Source: Phlebotomus papatasi (taxonomy: Eukaryota; Arthropoda; Insecta; Diptera; Psychodidae). From it: a stretch of 64,000 nt of DNA. The translations under genes and the position numbers were made by a program. The stretch spans positions 1,178,001-1,242,000 of the forward strand of contig NC_077224.1 of assembly GCF_024763615.1 (NCBI RefSeq). The letters run 5' to 3'. The notes under the pieces are model-generated. The model had not been told where the DNA came from, did not search any database, and saw nothing but the letters and a program-made list of their open reading frames with translations. Position 1 is the first letter of the stretch. Each line of letters opens with the position of its first letter. This document shows positions 45,080 to 56,375 of the stretch, piece after piece.

Positions 45080-45745
45080 ACGCTATAGCCAAAGGTCGTG
45101 GCAATTTCACTGGATTTCCAGCAGTCTTTTCTGCCATGTTCGCAGATTTTACTGCTCAAAATCCGCGTGGGTTTCTGAGGACGAATTTGACGCAAAATTT
45201 CTTTCTAGTGTTCCATGGACGTTTGCGTAACTCTGTATAGGACCGTCTAATAATAAATGTCTGCGAATTTCCATTAACCTTTTCGACGAATATTTTCACA
45301 TTTTTTCCTCATAATAATCGTATAATCGTCAGTCAGCCCTATAAATATTCGGAAAAATCCTCTTTAATTCCACGAAATTCTCCGCGGTTTTTTCCATGCA
45401 ATGACCTTAAAAGCTTCCATGGTTTAGATTTAATATTACGGAATTCAATAATTTTTCCAGTGGATTTTTTTTTTAGATTTTTCTTCAAATTAATTCTTAA
45501 AGTTGATTAAAAATGGCGTGGAATTTTCATAGAAAATTTATACAGAAAAACATCCACAAATAATGCCAAGTGCCAATTGGCAACTTGTAACTTGGAAAGT
45601 AATTCATCTATCGGACGAAAACTCAGTTGCTCTACTTTTCAGTTGAAAATATTGCTACCATATCATTCATTTGAGTATATCTAGCTCGCAAGAATTATAG
45701 CGTTAGGACGAAAAATAATTGCAGAATTTTCCCGTGTACTTCCAA
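45080..45745 (-). repeat. R2 repeat, copy 3, inverted and diverged
   Basis: Inverted relative to the other two: begins CTATAGCCAAAGGTCGTGG and proceeds to AATTATAGCGTTAGGACGAA, equivalent to position ~32710 of copy 1. The R2 left end is replaced by the tandem repeat that follows. Confidence 0.75.
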
Positions 45746-45759
45746 GAAATCAGGAGGAA

Positions 45760-46700
45760 ACTTTGGAAAATCCAGAAAAACGAAGGTAATATTTTCTATG
45801 CAAATCTTCACGGGCCTTCTTAAGAAATTTCTATAGTTTATCAAGAACATTTCAATACTGATTCCACTTAAATTCCTATGGTAGAAAATATTTGGAGAAT
45901 ACTAAAGGAAAATTCTGGAAGTCAACATAAAATGTTCTGTAGGAAAGTCCAGGGAATTCTTTAGAAAATTACCTGAAGAAATTCCCAGAAGAAATTATCA
46001 AAATTTCTCAAGGAAGTTAAAGATTTTTCCGAAGCTGAAAGTGGTCTGGGAAATACCAGCGATCTCCATAGGAAATTTCTACCTCTACGCGAGGTAATTT
46101 CTTCAGCGATTTAATCTGTATTCCCATGGATGCAATCTTCGGGGATTTCTAGGACAAAATTCCTTACACAAATAATTAAATTTCTGTTGCAAATTCTATA
46201 GAATATCAGAGGAAAAATTCAATGGAAAATTCACAAGGAATTCTATGGGAATTGTAATTTCAAAAATTCGAACGAAATTTTCTGTGATCTCGTTGGGAAA
46301 CTTCCACATGCAAGAAGGGTAATTTCTTCAGTTATTCCCTCAAATTTCCAATAAGGCAATTCTTGTAGATATTTGGGGGGAAATTCATCACAGAAACATT
46401 GACATTTCTGGTGTAAATCCTAAGGAATTCCAGATGAAATAACCCACAGAAATTTATCCAGAATTTCTCTGAGAATTTCCTAAGAGACTAACGAATTCTA
46501 CAAGATTGAAAATTCATAAGGAATTCCTTGTGATTTCCTTGGGACATTTCCACAGCTCTATAAAGGGTAATTTCTTAAGATATTCCCTATATGGGAAATG
46601 TAAGAGAATTTTCTGTGAAAATTCACTGGGTACATGGTGAAATTTTCTCAAAGAATAGGAAAATTTATCCTGGGACGCTTTTTTGTGGGGAATTTTTTTA
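45760..46700. repeat. Degenerate ~240 bp tandem repeat rich in GGAAATTTC
   Basis: Three units are recognisable by GGTAATTTCTTCAG at ~46092, ~46317 and ~46566, each preceded by GGAAATTTCCAC-like text and followed by an ATTCCCT word. Composition resembles R2, which it adjoins. Confidence 0.55.
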
Positions 46701-46704
46701 TGTA

Positions 46705-48555
46705 GGGTAGAGTCAGCTCTTTTGGCCATGTAAGCACTTTTGGCCACCTAAAGTAAAATCACATTATAAGGCAATTATGAGTTTATTTAGAACAGGAAAA
46801 TTGGTCTTATTTCGTGACCTCTAATCTAACGAATCAGAAAACCATATTTGATTTTGTATCGACTTGATTAATTCTAAGTTATTGAAAGAAATTCTCGACA
46901 AGCTAAACAATCACTCAAAAAAACATGGGATTCTTAAGAAACTTGTTAATGTTAAGAGAAATTGTTTTGCATTATTTCATATTTTTGATCAAAATATTTG
47001 ATGTTATTCAGTGAAAGTCCATTTCTTAATTAACTAAATTTTATTGTGATATCATCCTTAATAAGATTTTCTAACAAATTAAATGAAAATCGGATGTGGC
47101 TAAAAGAGCTTACTTTTTTCGGCTGTGTAAGCACTTTTGGCCATTCATTTTCCCATACGGTTTACACGTGGCGCACCTCGCGGATTTAAGTAAAAACAAT
47201 CGTGACTTTTGACTGATTTTTACATCAAATAGAAAATGTGCAAAAAGTCGTTTAAAATACTCTAATAATCACATAAAATTGGTGTTCAATAAGAATAGGA
47301 CTTGTGCTGTGTATTTGTGAAAGTTTTCGAAAGCTATTTCTTCTGTTATTTTATTAAAATTCTATTAGAAACAAGTGGCCAAAAGTGCTTACACACATGG
47401 CCAAAAGTGCTTACAAACTGGCCAAAAGTATAGAAACATGCATAGTTGCATAACATGCATTTTTCACAAAAATATCCAAAAAGAATTTGGGAATTCTCTT
47501 AGATTATTAGGAAGAAACGGCTTTAACTCTTTCACGTCATTAGGGTCATATATGACCCGGGGAAAATTTTTTTTTACTATTTACATTAATTGAAATCTAT
47601 CGGTTTGTGCACGACATCATAATAGAAGGATGTAAGATTCTTGGCTAATTTTCTCAAGACTCCAGATATTCAGGAAAAGAAAATATTTGAGATCAAAAAT
47701 CACGAATTTCGAACTTTGTGAAATGACTTTTCTTTTTCAAAATTTTTTATATTAATTTTTTTTTTTCAGCAAAAAGTTCTTTAGAAACACAAAATAGAAT
47801 ATCCTAAGATTGTATATTGCATATTTTGATATAATAAACTACTCTCAATTTTCAAGAAAGTCGTGTAGAATTTTCCGGGTCATATATGACCCTATTGCCC
47901 CCAAGGGTAACAGTGTTTTCGTCCCAAACTTATAGCGAAATGTAGTTGGGATATTGTTTTTCTTTGTGAAATGCAGGTGAGACATCTTGCTCCTGGACAT
48001 TTCATCTTATATCTGATGAATTATAACATATTTTGCAATATTTTAGAGTATTTTGCAAGCGTTCCATATTGTGCAATTGTATTTTGTGTGAATAAATATG
48101 TGGATAAGTTTATTTTTGCCAAATACCACTCAAAATATTGTGACAGTGACTGTTGAAGGGATTACCAGGAAGATTCCTTGAACACCAGGAGTACAGTGTT
48201 CATCAAGACAATCCAGTTTGCCATGGATTTGGCCAAATAAATAACTTCAAGCAAAAAAAACTCTTAAAAAGCCCGTAATATAGATTTTGAAAATGTACAC
48301 TTCCCTTGAGGACAATAGGGTCATATATGACCCGGGGTTTTTCCGAGTTTTCACGCAATGGAAAATTTTTTTCCTCTCTGAACTATTATATTTGATCATA
48401 AAACATTAGGAAAAACTCAATTTTACATGAATTCATCTGCTGAATAAAAAAGTGACGCGAAAGAGTTAAGGTATCTTCGTACACAATTTCGTTTTATTTT
48501 TAAATAAAGAATATAAAAATTACAAGCACAGTGGCCAAAAGTACTTACTCCACGC
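46705..48555. mobile_element. TA-flanked element with GGCCAAAAGTGCTTAC subterminal repeats
   Basis: Ends GGGTAGAGTCAGCTCTTTTG and CAAAAGTACTTACTCCACGC are imperfect inverted repeats, flanked by TA. The word GGCCAAAAGTGCTTAC or its complement occurs about eight times, concentrated within 46715-47170 and 47380-47430. A 939 bp piggyBac-like MITE is nested at 47527-48465. Confidence 0.72.
47527..48465. mobile_element. 939 bp piggyBac-like MITE with three GGGTCATATATGACCC palindromes
   Basis: Ends CTCTTTCACGTCA and TGACGCGAAAGAG, flanked by perfect TTAA at 47523-47526 and 48466-48469. The 16-base palindrome GGGTCATATATGACCC occurs at ~47543, ~47878 and ~48308. An ORF at 47971-48156 (60 codons plus stop) is not recognisable as a transposase. 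Confidence 0.85.
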
Positions 48556-49510
48556 TATATGTCAAAATGTCAAAATTTTGACATTCCTCTTTGCAAGATT
48601 TCTTCAAAAAAAGCAATTTTGAAGAAAATTGCTTTCAATATTTCGAAATCTCAATAAACCTTAAATTTTGTTACTTTTTTACCATTAAATTTTATTGATA
48701 ATTCTTCCTGAGAAAAAAATTAAATATCTTCTTGGTTTAGCTTGAGAATCACAATGACCGTGAAGTGATACAGCTTTGTGATATAAAAATAATTCAATAT
48801 TAATTCCATTGATCCCGGTTTTTGTCTTAAAGAACCGTTTGCAAGATTTTGCTCATTTTTTGGACCATAAAATTGAATTGGACAGAAGAAATTTAGTAGA
48901 AAACAATGAGCTAAGGTTACCACTTGGAGAACTTCCACCCAATTCAGTGCAATTTATTGATTTTTCCTCTCCATTTCTCCGTAGATTTTTTTTTACCTAA
49001 ACCCCCTTCCACTTTTCTCAAGGAAAATGCAATGAAAATTCTCTTTTGATTTTCTCCAAATAATTTTGGTTTGATATTTTTTCGAGACTGCGAATTTTGC
49101 GTAAAAAAATTGACCTAAAAAATAGGAAGCGACGACGAGATAAAATTTATTCGTCTTTTTTTCCAAGATGACGATTTTGTTCAAAGTGCGTCTTTAAATG
49201 TGCCTGCCATTAAAATTGCCAATTCAATTGATCCACTCGCACAAAGAGTGGCATTTTTCAGACCTGGAAAATTGATTAATGAGCACCTTGTGCCCCAAAA
49301 TAGGTGAATGTTTACCTGAAATTGCGAGAAATTGACGGAATATTGCGCTGAGAAAGCATCCAAATCCGGCGGGAAATGATGAAAGCACCAATTGTTTTGG
49401 CCACTTGGGGACTCAAGCCATGAAAACACGTTTGCATTCGGACATTGTTTTCTTTGCGTTTTTCACCAATTTCCACTGCTAATTTACCACAAACACCACC
49501 AATTTTACCT
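48556..49510. other. Apparently unique, probably intronic sequence
   Basis: Apart from a family T-like hairpin at ~48570-48650, no repeats. 49181-49510 is less AT-rich and directly follows the candidate leader exon on the minus strand; its open frames have no known domain. Confidence 0.35.
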
Positions 49511-49665
49511 ATCACACCTCCCACGACCACTTGGCTGATCTTTTTGCTGGTTTTTCGTCACTTTTTCACACTTTTTCTCCTCGAAATTGTACAAAAATTC
49601 CACCCAACCACGCGATTAATTTGACAACTTCACAGTGACAGTGTTGCCATATGGACGGGAACCGG
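49511..49665 (-). promoter_or_regulatory. Candidate promoter and 5' leader exon of the TTLL4-like gene
   Basis: Read on the minus strand this segment has the look of a dipteran transcription start: a GGCAACACTGTCACTG block at ~49637-49652, a TTTGACA-type motif nearby, then a purine-rich leader with repeated GTGAAAAAGTG and GACGAAAAACC wording. It ends near a possible donor, GATAG followed by GTAAAA at ~49506-49511. There is no long ORF. It sits 18 kb upstream of the first visible TTLL4 exon with no other coding exon between. The link to TTLL4 is inference; it could instead serve a gene on the plus strand, where a GTGAGT donor-like site occurs at ~50138. Confidence 0.35.
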
Positions 49666-51209
49666 GAAAGGCCTCGGGTGGAAATGTTGCTCACTAGGTG
49701 GCGGTAGTAGTTAGTTGGGAAATCATAGGAGGCGTACAATGACTGTCGTTGGATTTGTCTGAAAGTTTCGTGATCATTTTGCAGTAATTTTGTTCTTAAT
49801 ACGTGTTTAAATACTGTTTTGACTAATTTTAATGTATTGATTGATAAGTTGTGTATACGTGATGATTTTTTTTATCTATAAATTACTTACAAAGATGATT
49901 TACGTGATTTATAGTTGTTCCGGTGTTTCCAGTGCAGATAAAAATCCCTATAGGGTACTGTGGTTTTCGCGCTTAAATGGAGTGAAAATTAGTATTTTCT
50001 TTTCGCGGGAAAAAAGTGTTTTTAGTGATGTTTTTTTTTAAAGCCTATCAATAAGACTTCATAAAGGTGTCTTCAAACAATATACATCAGAGGAACCCCA
50101 GAACATCTCTAAAATAAAGCCCTGGCTGGGTCGGGTGAGTGACTTTAACCTCACTTTTTTTGGGTAATTTTCAAGGTGGAAATATTAGTCGAAAAATCGT
50201 GTACACCACTCAACCTCTTCAATTTTTTATTTAATCTTAAATTATATTTATTATTAGTTTGTTAGTTCTGATATTCCAGTGCGACTCAAATGGTGTAAAA
50301 ATCCGCTAACTGTTTAATTTTATAATATTCGTTTCCTTAATTTTTTATTAAAATTCACAAACTAATTAGTGAAATTTATATAATTTTGTATTTTTACTAG
50401 CTATGTGTTTATAATTTAAACACAATTAGAACAACTACCGTCACTACATGTGATACGTTACTCGCATTGATGGAAGCCACATATTTTTTGATGTATCTAA
50501 TTCTTAATATTAAGAAAAAATAATTGATTTCAAGAATTATCTTAAATAAGCTGTTTTCAGTAATTAACAATGAACATAAATATCCAGATTTACCGATAAA
50601 CCTGATAAATAATAAAAAAATTTAGTCTGTGTAAAATTTTTTAAGATAAAGAAATACTCATGACATTTAACGTATTTAATTAATAAGTTTTGCCATACGT
50701 TACTTTTAACAAAACGATGCATAATATTATTTCGCACGTCTTTTTCGGTCCCGAAAATTTGCATAATCCCGAGACTGAGTGTATAGTTGTAAAAATTATC
50801 CAAAATTCTACCAAAAAGCGTTGTCTCCAGGACAGTAGTAGGATATATTAATATTCTGTAATTTAGTTTTAGTCATTCACAATAGTTTTCAGTAGTACAA
50901 CCATCTCAAAGAATCGACTACACTCAAAAACTTTCTAACTGAGAATCGTAATTTGAAATTCAAATTTTTCAAAAGGCATTAAGTTAAGTTTCCTCTATTG
51001 CAATAGAGGCCGTAAGTTGAACAATATTTGAAATTTTTCACGAGAATTTTGATGCGGAATTGACAATAATTTCGACCTAAAATGACATAAATTTAATTCT
51101 TCACGTCAAGCTTTAATTACGCTACGTGCCTACTAGCACTTTTTCTATACTGTAATTAAATGAAAATCGCAAAAATCATTTAATTTTTGAGATTTCCACT
51201 TCCGCAGTA
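49666..51209. other. Unassigned; possible plus-strand leader sequence
   Basis: Begins with a GC-richer patch (GGAAAGGCCTCGGGTGG), then AT-rich sequence. TTTCCAGTGCAGATAA at ~49927 and GGGTCGGGTGAGTGAC at ~50131 look like acceptor and donor sites for a plus-strand non-coding exon. No coding sequence was found to the right to confirm it. Confidence 0.25.
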
Positions 51210-52127
51210 GGGGGAGGCTTTGATATTTCGCACATAAAAATGATGATCAAGTTCAGTGATTTTTTCTGACTACCATGCAAACCGTATGGATTCTCCAACT
51301 AGGCCAAAAAAAGTCTCTTACTTATAAGGTTCATAATCGCACCCCACAAAATCCCAGGAAATCCTTAGATTTTCCTCCAGAGGAAAATGAAAATTTAATG
51401 GCGATTTGTGCGATAGATCAATCAAGTTTCCATTTTCGTACCCGATTCACGCCATCATTCAACACCCAATTTTCACCGTAAATTTTGCATCGGATACTAA
51501 AAGTTGCACATCATTGTTTGAAGGGAACTCTAATCTACTTGATTAAACCGTTTGTACAAGGAATAAAACATTTTAATATCACTTTCTTGGAACTTTTCTG
51601 AGAGATGTTTTATTTACACTAAAAACCATTTCTTTGCTAGATTCTATGAGAATTTCACTCTGGAAACGGTTAAATCTGATGAATATTTTCTTGAAAAGTC
51701 CAAATATCACCAAATTTAAACGAATCAATAAGTTTTTAAAGCTAAAAATTGACTAAAACTCTGCAAGCGAGAAGACCACGCAAGATTCCACCATTCCTCC
51801 ACGGACCCAGATATGCACAAAAACGTTTGAATGCGCATCATTGAAGATTTATCTGTTCCTGCACCTGCCAGGAATCGGAATTTAGCATTGAAATTGAGCT
51901 TCAGCAGGTGAACAGGCTAAAATTTTTACAAAACAGCTTCTCACGTTGATAAGTTTTACTTTTTAGTGGTGGATCAAATCGGTAAATTACAATTATGAAT
52001 ATGAGGGATCGCATCTAAAATGAAGTTTCCTGGAAAATGTGCGAGGAAGCAATGTCTTCTATGTGCGATCGATGAATGTGAGTCAAGTTGTGAATTTTCT
52101 TCCACCCACAAAAAGTGCCTCTTCAGC

Positions 52128-52259
52128 CTATACATTGGGAACAATTTTCATCAAAAAATGCATTTTTTTACAGAATTTTGACGTTTCCACCAACAACCCT
52201 GCAGGCAATTTCCTTTCAAATAGCAATTTTTGACGAAAATGACTCCCAATGTGTAGAGG
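52128..52259. mobile_element. MITE family T, copy 3
   Basis: CTATACATTGGGAACAATTT at the left, GACTCCCAATGTGTAG at the right. Nested in the 51210-52884 element. Confidence 0.78.
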
Positions 52260-52543
52260 CCTTGAAAGATTTTTACATAAATCTGAACCCTAATAACCCC
52301 TTTACCCTCTGTGATAGTAGTTTTTCAGAAAAGTGATATTAATTGTGCACAATCGTCTGAAGTATTGCACAGCAAAATTACAGTTTTGGACCTGTTTTTA
52401 TTTTTTGCTTCCTGAAACTAGGAAAAAAGGATTAGACTCTCATTTTTTTTCAGGAAATGGGATTTAAGGCTAGTTATTACAATATATAGCCATATGTGAG
52501 ATTTATAAAGGAATATGGGACAAATATGAAGTGTTTGAAGGTA

Positions 52544-52852
52544 CAGTAGACTCTCTCAAATTCGGGCATATGGGACCGAAATGTCAGCCGAATTAGACAG
52601 AAATTCGGGCGACATGTGCATATAGATATTGATTTTACACACTCATATATAACGTAAATTGCATGAAAATCCCTCAATAATGCAAAATCACATCAAAACT
52701 AAGACAAACCATGCCAAATTTGAGCATATTTGATTCATTTGATAATCATAATCGAACTTGAAAATTGACAACAAACTTTTTTCAAATGTAACCGCTGCCC
52801 GAATTAAAAAGTAGCCCGATCTTAAAAGAGCCGAATTTGCGAGAGTCTACTG
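52544..52852. mobile_element. 309 bp TA-flanked MITE (CAGTAGACTCTCTC)
   Basis: Ends CAGTAGACTCTCTCAAATTC and GAATTTGCGAGAGTCTACTG, flanked by TA at 52542-52543 and 52853-52854. Nested in 51210-52884. Confidence 0.9.
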
Positions 52853-52886
52853 TAGCGTATGTGCGAACGATCAAAGCCTTCCCCTA

Positions 52887-54412
52887 CTTCCACCTCAGTG
52901 TACACCACTTCCGAACTAATATCTCCCCCTTGGTAATTTTGCATTTTCGAAATTATCAGTAAAATTATAAGATTGCAATTGAAAAAGGCAATAAAATCTG
53001 CATTGTCATACTCCAGATATTCATTTTGGAGCATTGTTATCGGTAGTATGGTATTTATCGAGGAGAATTGAGGGAAAAATTGTGGGTTGAGTTTGGGCGG
53101 CGTTGCCGTAATTAAAAGTAATTTTATTGAAAAATCCCCAGTTAGATGGGCAAAAAGGGCGTCATGGGCATCATAAATGGGTATCAGGAGCCACACGGAT
53201 GAAGAGAAAACAAACACTGGCGGCTGGGATCAAATGATAGAGCGAAATCGAATGAATGGCGGGAAGAAAATGGGAGGGTAATTTTCTTATTTAATTTTTG
53301 TGCACATTGTTGTGAGAGGGAATCTGGTGGCGGGATGAATAGGGAATATTGTCGATGAATGTGATCGGGGAACTAACAAGAAGGCGCAGGTAAGGAGAGC
53401 AAAAAAAAAAAGAAGCAACTGAAGGAATTGAGAACGAGTTAGCTCCCGGAAAGTGAATTGAGAAAGCCAGCAGGAGATGAGCGCGCTGAAGAAGCAAAAG
53501 ATGACGGAGTTGATGATGATTAATAAAAGATCGGGCGGCATGCTTTGGTACATTTGACACTTTCCTGATTAAAACGCACACAAGGAGATCGAGGAGGAGA
53601 CGATGAAGGATTGAAATGGCTCAACAGAAATTAGTCTCAATTACACGGTGAAAATGGTTAAAAGGGAAAGAGTGCAAAAAAAAGAGGGATTTTACTTCTC
53701 CAAACATTTTGCCAAGCTCCTGTCAAAACCCACTCATCGGGCTACAGGAACTACTTCCGGATGAACCTGGACATTTTTCCTGGCGAGCTACCCAAATAGC
53801 AAAAAGAAGCAGAAGTCATTTGGTGAAAGAGCACCGCCTTACACAGATACTCCGCCTTTTATTGCACCTCGACTATCCACAAAGCTCACTCTCCCTCCTC
53901 ATCTGGCCACAAATGGTGACGATGCCGCCACAAATGCGCACGAGAAGTCCGCGGGAATGGCTGGGAAATGCTCTCTGCTGACACCATGCAGCAATTTTAT
54001 TGTATGCAAAATTGATTGGAGGACAATATTTGAGCTCGCTGAACCACTGAAAATGTGTCGTGTTGGGGCAACAATTAGTGGGATGAATTGGATGAGTGGC
54101 AGGTGGGATTGTTAACAGAAACTGCCATGGGTCTTTTGGGCAGGAAATGATGACAGAAATTGCTATAGTATATTGTCTTACTTCAATGCTACATTTCATG
54201 GAAAATATTTTATCTCTTTTGGAATAAGAATCAGGGACTTTTCATGGGAAATCAATTTCCAGGGGTTTTGGAGGCAAGGCTTTCCAGTTTTGCGATAGCG
54301 GAGACCGGGGTAGATTAGCCACAAAATAAAATTTTTCATTGCGTATAATTTGTACAAAAAATGTTTTTATGAAGCTGATAAATATTTCAATGAGTAGTAA
54401 GGGGAGTATATA
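52887..54412. other. Unique, relatively GC-rich stretch
   Basis: No TIRs or dispersed repeats, and clearly less AT-rich than most of the window at 53040-53560 and 53700-54150. An open frame at 53709-53981 (90 codons, plus strand) has no recognisable domain. Could be regulatory DNA, a non-coding exon or an unrecognised gene piece. Confidence 0.3.
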
Positions 54413-54613
54413 CAGTGGGACCTCGATAGAGTCAACCCCCGATAGAGTCAATTTCCTTTATTTTTAAACTAATAATATTATATGAATTTATTATATTTTT
54501 TGAAATTAAAATTAGTGTTTTGGTGTATCAATGTAACGTTTTAAACACAAGAAAAACATTTATGTAAGTACATGGTAATATTATGATAAAATTCGTATAT
54601 ACAGTGCTCTATA
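54413..54613. repeat. Solitary MITE end (CAGTGGGACCTCGATAGAG)
   Basis: TA then CAGTGGGACCTCGATAGAGT with a direct repeat of CGATAGAGTCAA. It resembles one end of a TA-flanked MITE; no matching right end was found. Confidence 0.4.
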
Positions 54614-54952
54614 CAGTACACTCTCTATATGCACAGCTTTTGTGTCGGTTGCATTCAAAATCAATTTGTTTACATTTTTGACAAAGTAATAAAGAAAATT
54701 ATTTTCTTGGTAACTAATTTTTCTGGTTTTTAATTATCTTGATTTTATTTTCTTTGTCTCATATTATAGTTAAAATAACACGGGAAATTCTAGAACAATA
54801 AAAAAAAAATATAATAAAAGAAGGACAAAAACCGTTGGGAATTTCAAAAAAAAGTTGTGCATATTCAGAAAGAGAACTGTCAAAATAGGTGTGATTATGA
54901 AGGAATCACACCTAAAAAGTACCCAAACTGCGCATATAACGAGACAGCACTG
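54614..54952. mobile_element. 339 bp TA-flanked MITE (CAGTACACTCTC)
   Basis: Ends CAGTACACTCTCTATATGCA and GCGCATATAACGAGACAGCACTG read inverted, flanked by TA at 54612-54613 and 54953-54954. ORF at 54855-55049 is incidental. Confidence 0.72.
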
Positions 54953-55185
54953 TATTAACCTTGTAATTATTTTTCAACAAAGCAATTTTCTTTGCGTGAC
55001 TTTAAGAGTTTTGATAGAAAGTTCTCTTGTCTTAAGATTTTTTGATTAAGCCATGATCACAATATAAGGAAATTTGTAATGTAAAGAAAAACGTACAGGA
55101 TGTTAGATCTTTGAGTACAACATAGTGAAGAAATTTTTTCTAAATTTATTCAAACTATTTAAAGATCTTACTTGTTTAAAAAAAG

Positions 55186-55330
55186 GGGTGGCAAAGCGTC
55201 CCTGGCTTTGCGAAATGCTCGAACTCGTGACTTAGATACTATATCGCAAAAATACTTTCGCATCATATACCGTTTACCGGTTCTCAACCGATTTGAACCA
55301 ATTCATAAATCTTTCAAAAGATCCCCCAAA
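55186..55330 (+). repeat. R3 repeat fragment, best copy
   Basis: GGCAAAGCGTCCCTGGCTTT, then GCTCGAACTCGTGACTTAGA, then TATACCGTTTACCGGTTCTC. Shared with 33575-33710 (inverted), 7412-7510 (inverted) and 26208-26262. Bases 54955-55185 and 55331-55902 hold nothing that I can assign. Confidence 0.65.
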
Positions 55331-55902
55331 ATATTTTTAAAAGTAATAGGACTGATCTTCGTATAAAAATTTATTATCGATTATGAACCAGTTCATTACA
55401 GGTTCAAAACCGACTGGAACCGATTTAGTTTTGTCGCAAATTCCAAATTTTGGGAGGGTGAATTTGGGGCCGTGGAGTTCGAGCAGTAAAATGTACATGA
55501 TAACGACCATAAAAATTTCGCTTCTAAAGAAAACGTGTAAATTAATTTTAAGTTACATTTTTAATTTAAAAGATTAAAATCTCAAAAGAAAATTTGGATC
55601 AAAAACAAAATAAGCGACAGAAAATTAAAATTGGTTACCAAAAAATGACTAAAAATCCTTCTATTTGTACATTTAAGATTTAAGTGTTGAATGGTTAAAG
55701 ATATTGGACTTGGAGTCTTCGGACGACTGAAGATTATTAATACGACTTTCATTTCCACACCACCCTTCCCCTTAAGCTTCCAAAAAAACCAATACGACGT
55801 GTTTTCTGTAATCACAAAAAAACCAGTGATAAGCCTAGATCAGCTTATAGAGGTGCGATTCCTTCATTGCAAATTTGGATTGTGGCAAACTCGAACGATC
55901 TC

Positions 55903-55980
55903 TGTGGAGCTCAGAGACAAAATGGCACATATCCTATGGCTAAAGCATAGGGTATGTGTCATTTTGCATCTGAGCCCCAC
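55903..55980. ncRNA. Pre-miRNA-like hairpin (candidate)
   Basis: Two ~35-base arms, GTGGAGCTCAGAGACAAAAT onward and its complement ending TCTGAGCCCCAC, are separated by a loop of about seven bases (GCTAAAG). As plus-strand RNA the stem has two G-U pairs and three mismatches. Size and symmetry fit a pre-miRNA, but a tiny palindromic MITE fits equally well, and no family is recognised. Confidence 0.3.
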
Positions 55981-56266
55981 ATTTATAAATAAATAATGCA
56001 AATTTCGTTTAATTATTCTTAAACTATATGTAGCGTATTATCGTTATTAATAAGGAAAACTGGATGAGAAATGGGTGAAAGTATTTGAAAAACTTTAAAG
56101 TTGATTATCTTGGAAACTATGAGAGATAGAGGCCTCAAACTTTTCATCCATTTAGAGCCTCCTTCACGCTTGTTATGTGCAAAATTTCACTTCAAAATGA
56201 AAATTGGTGGCTCGCGAAAATCCGCTAAATTTTTCACGGCCCACGAAAATCCGCGAAAAATTTCTC

Positions 56267-56375
56267 GGAAATATAATAATTTAGTACTGTATTTATCATG
56301 AAAACAATGACGTTTCCATTTGGAATAGTGAAAAATTTCCATTTGGAGCAAGTTTTGAATTAGCTTAATTTACCC
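56267..56375 (-). mobile_element. End fragment of the GGGTAAATTAAGC MITE
   Basis: Inverted relative to 28425: ends GCTTAATTTACCC before TA. Contains TTAGTACTGTATTTATCATG, found only in the longer copy. Bases 55981-56266 and 56376-56881 are unassigned. Confidence 0.72.

Larger units (their letters stand above)
51210..52884. mobile_element. 1.68 kb TA-flanked element with two nested MITEs
   Basis: Ends GGGGGAGGCTTTGATATTTC and GATCAAAGCCTTCCCC, flanked by TA at 51208-51209 and 52885-52886. Interior homologous to 40027-41007. The MITEs at 52128-52259 and 52544-52852 are inserted in it. Confidence 0.85.

Noticed and set aside
53709..53981. 90-codon plus-strand ORF in a GC-richer stretch
   Set aside because: No recognisable domain and no splice context. 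Kept only as a note in the region entry.
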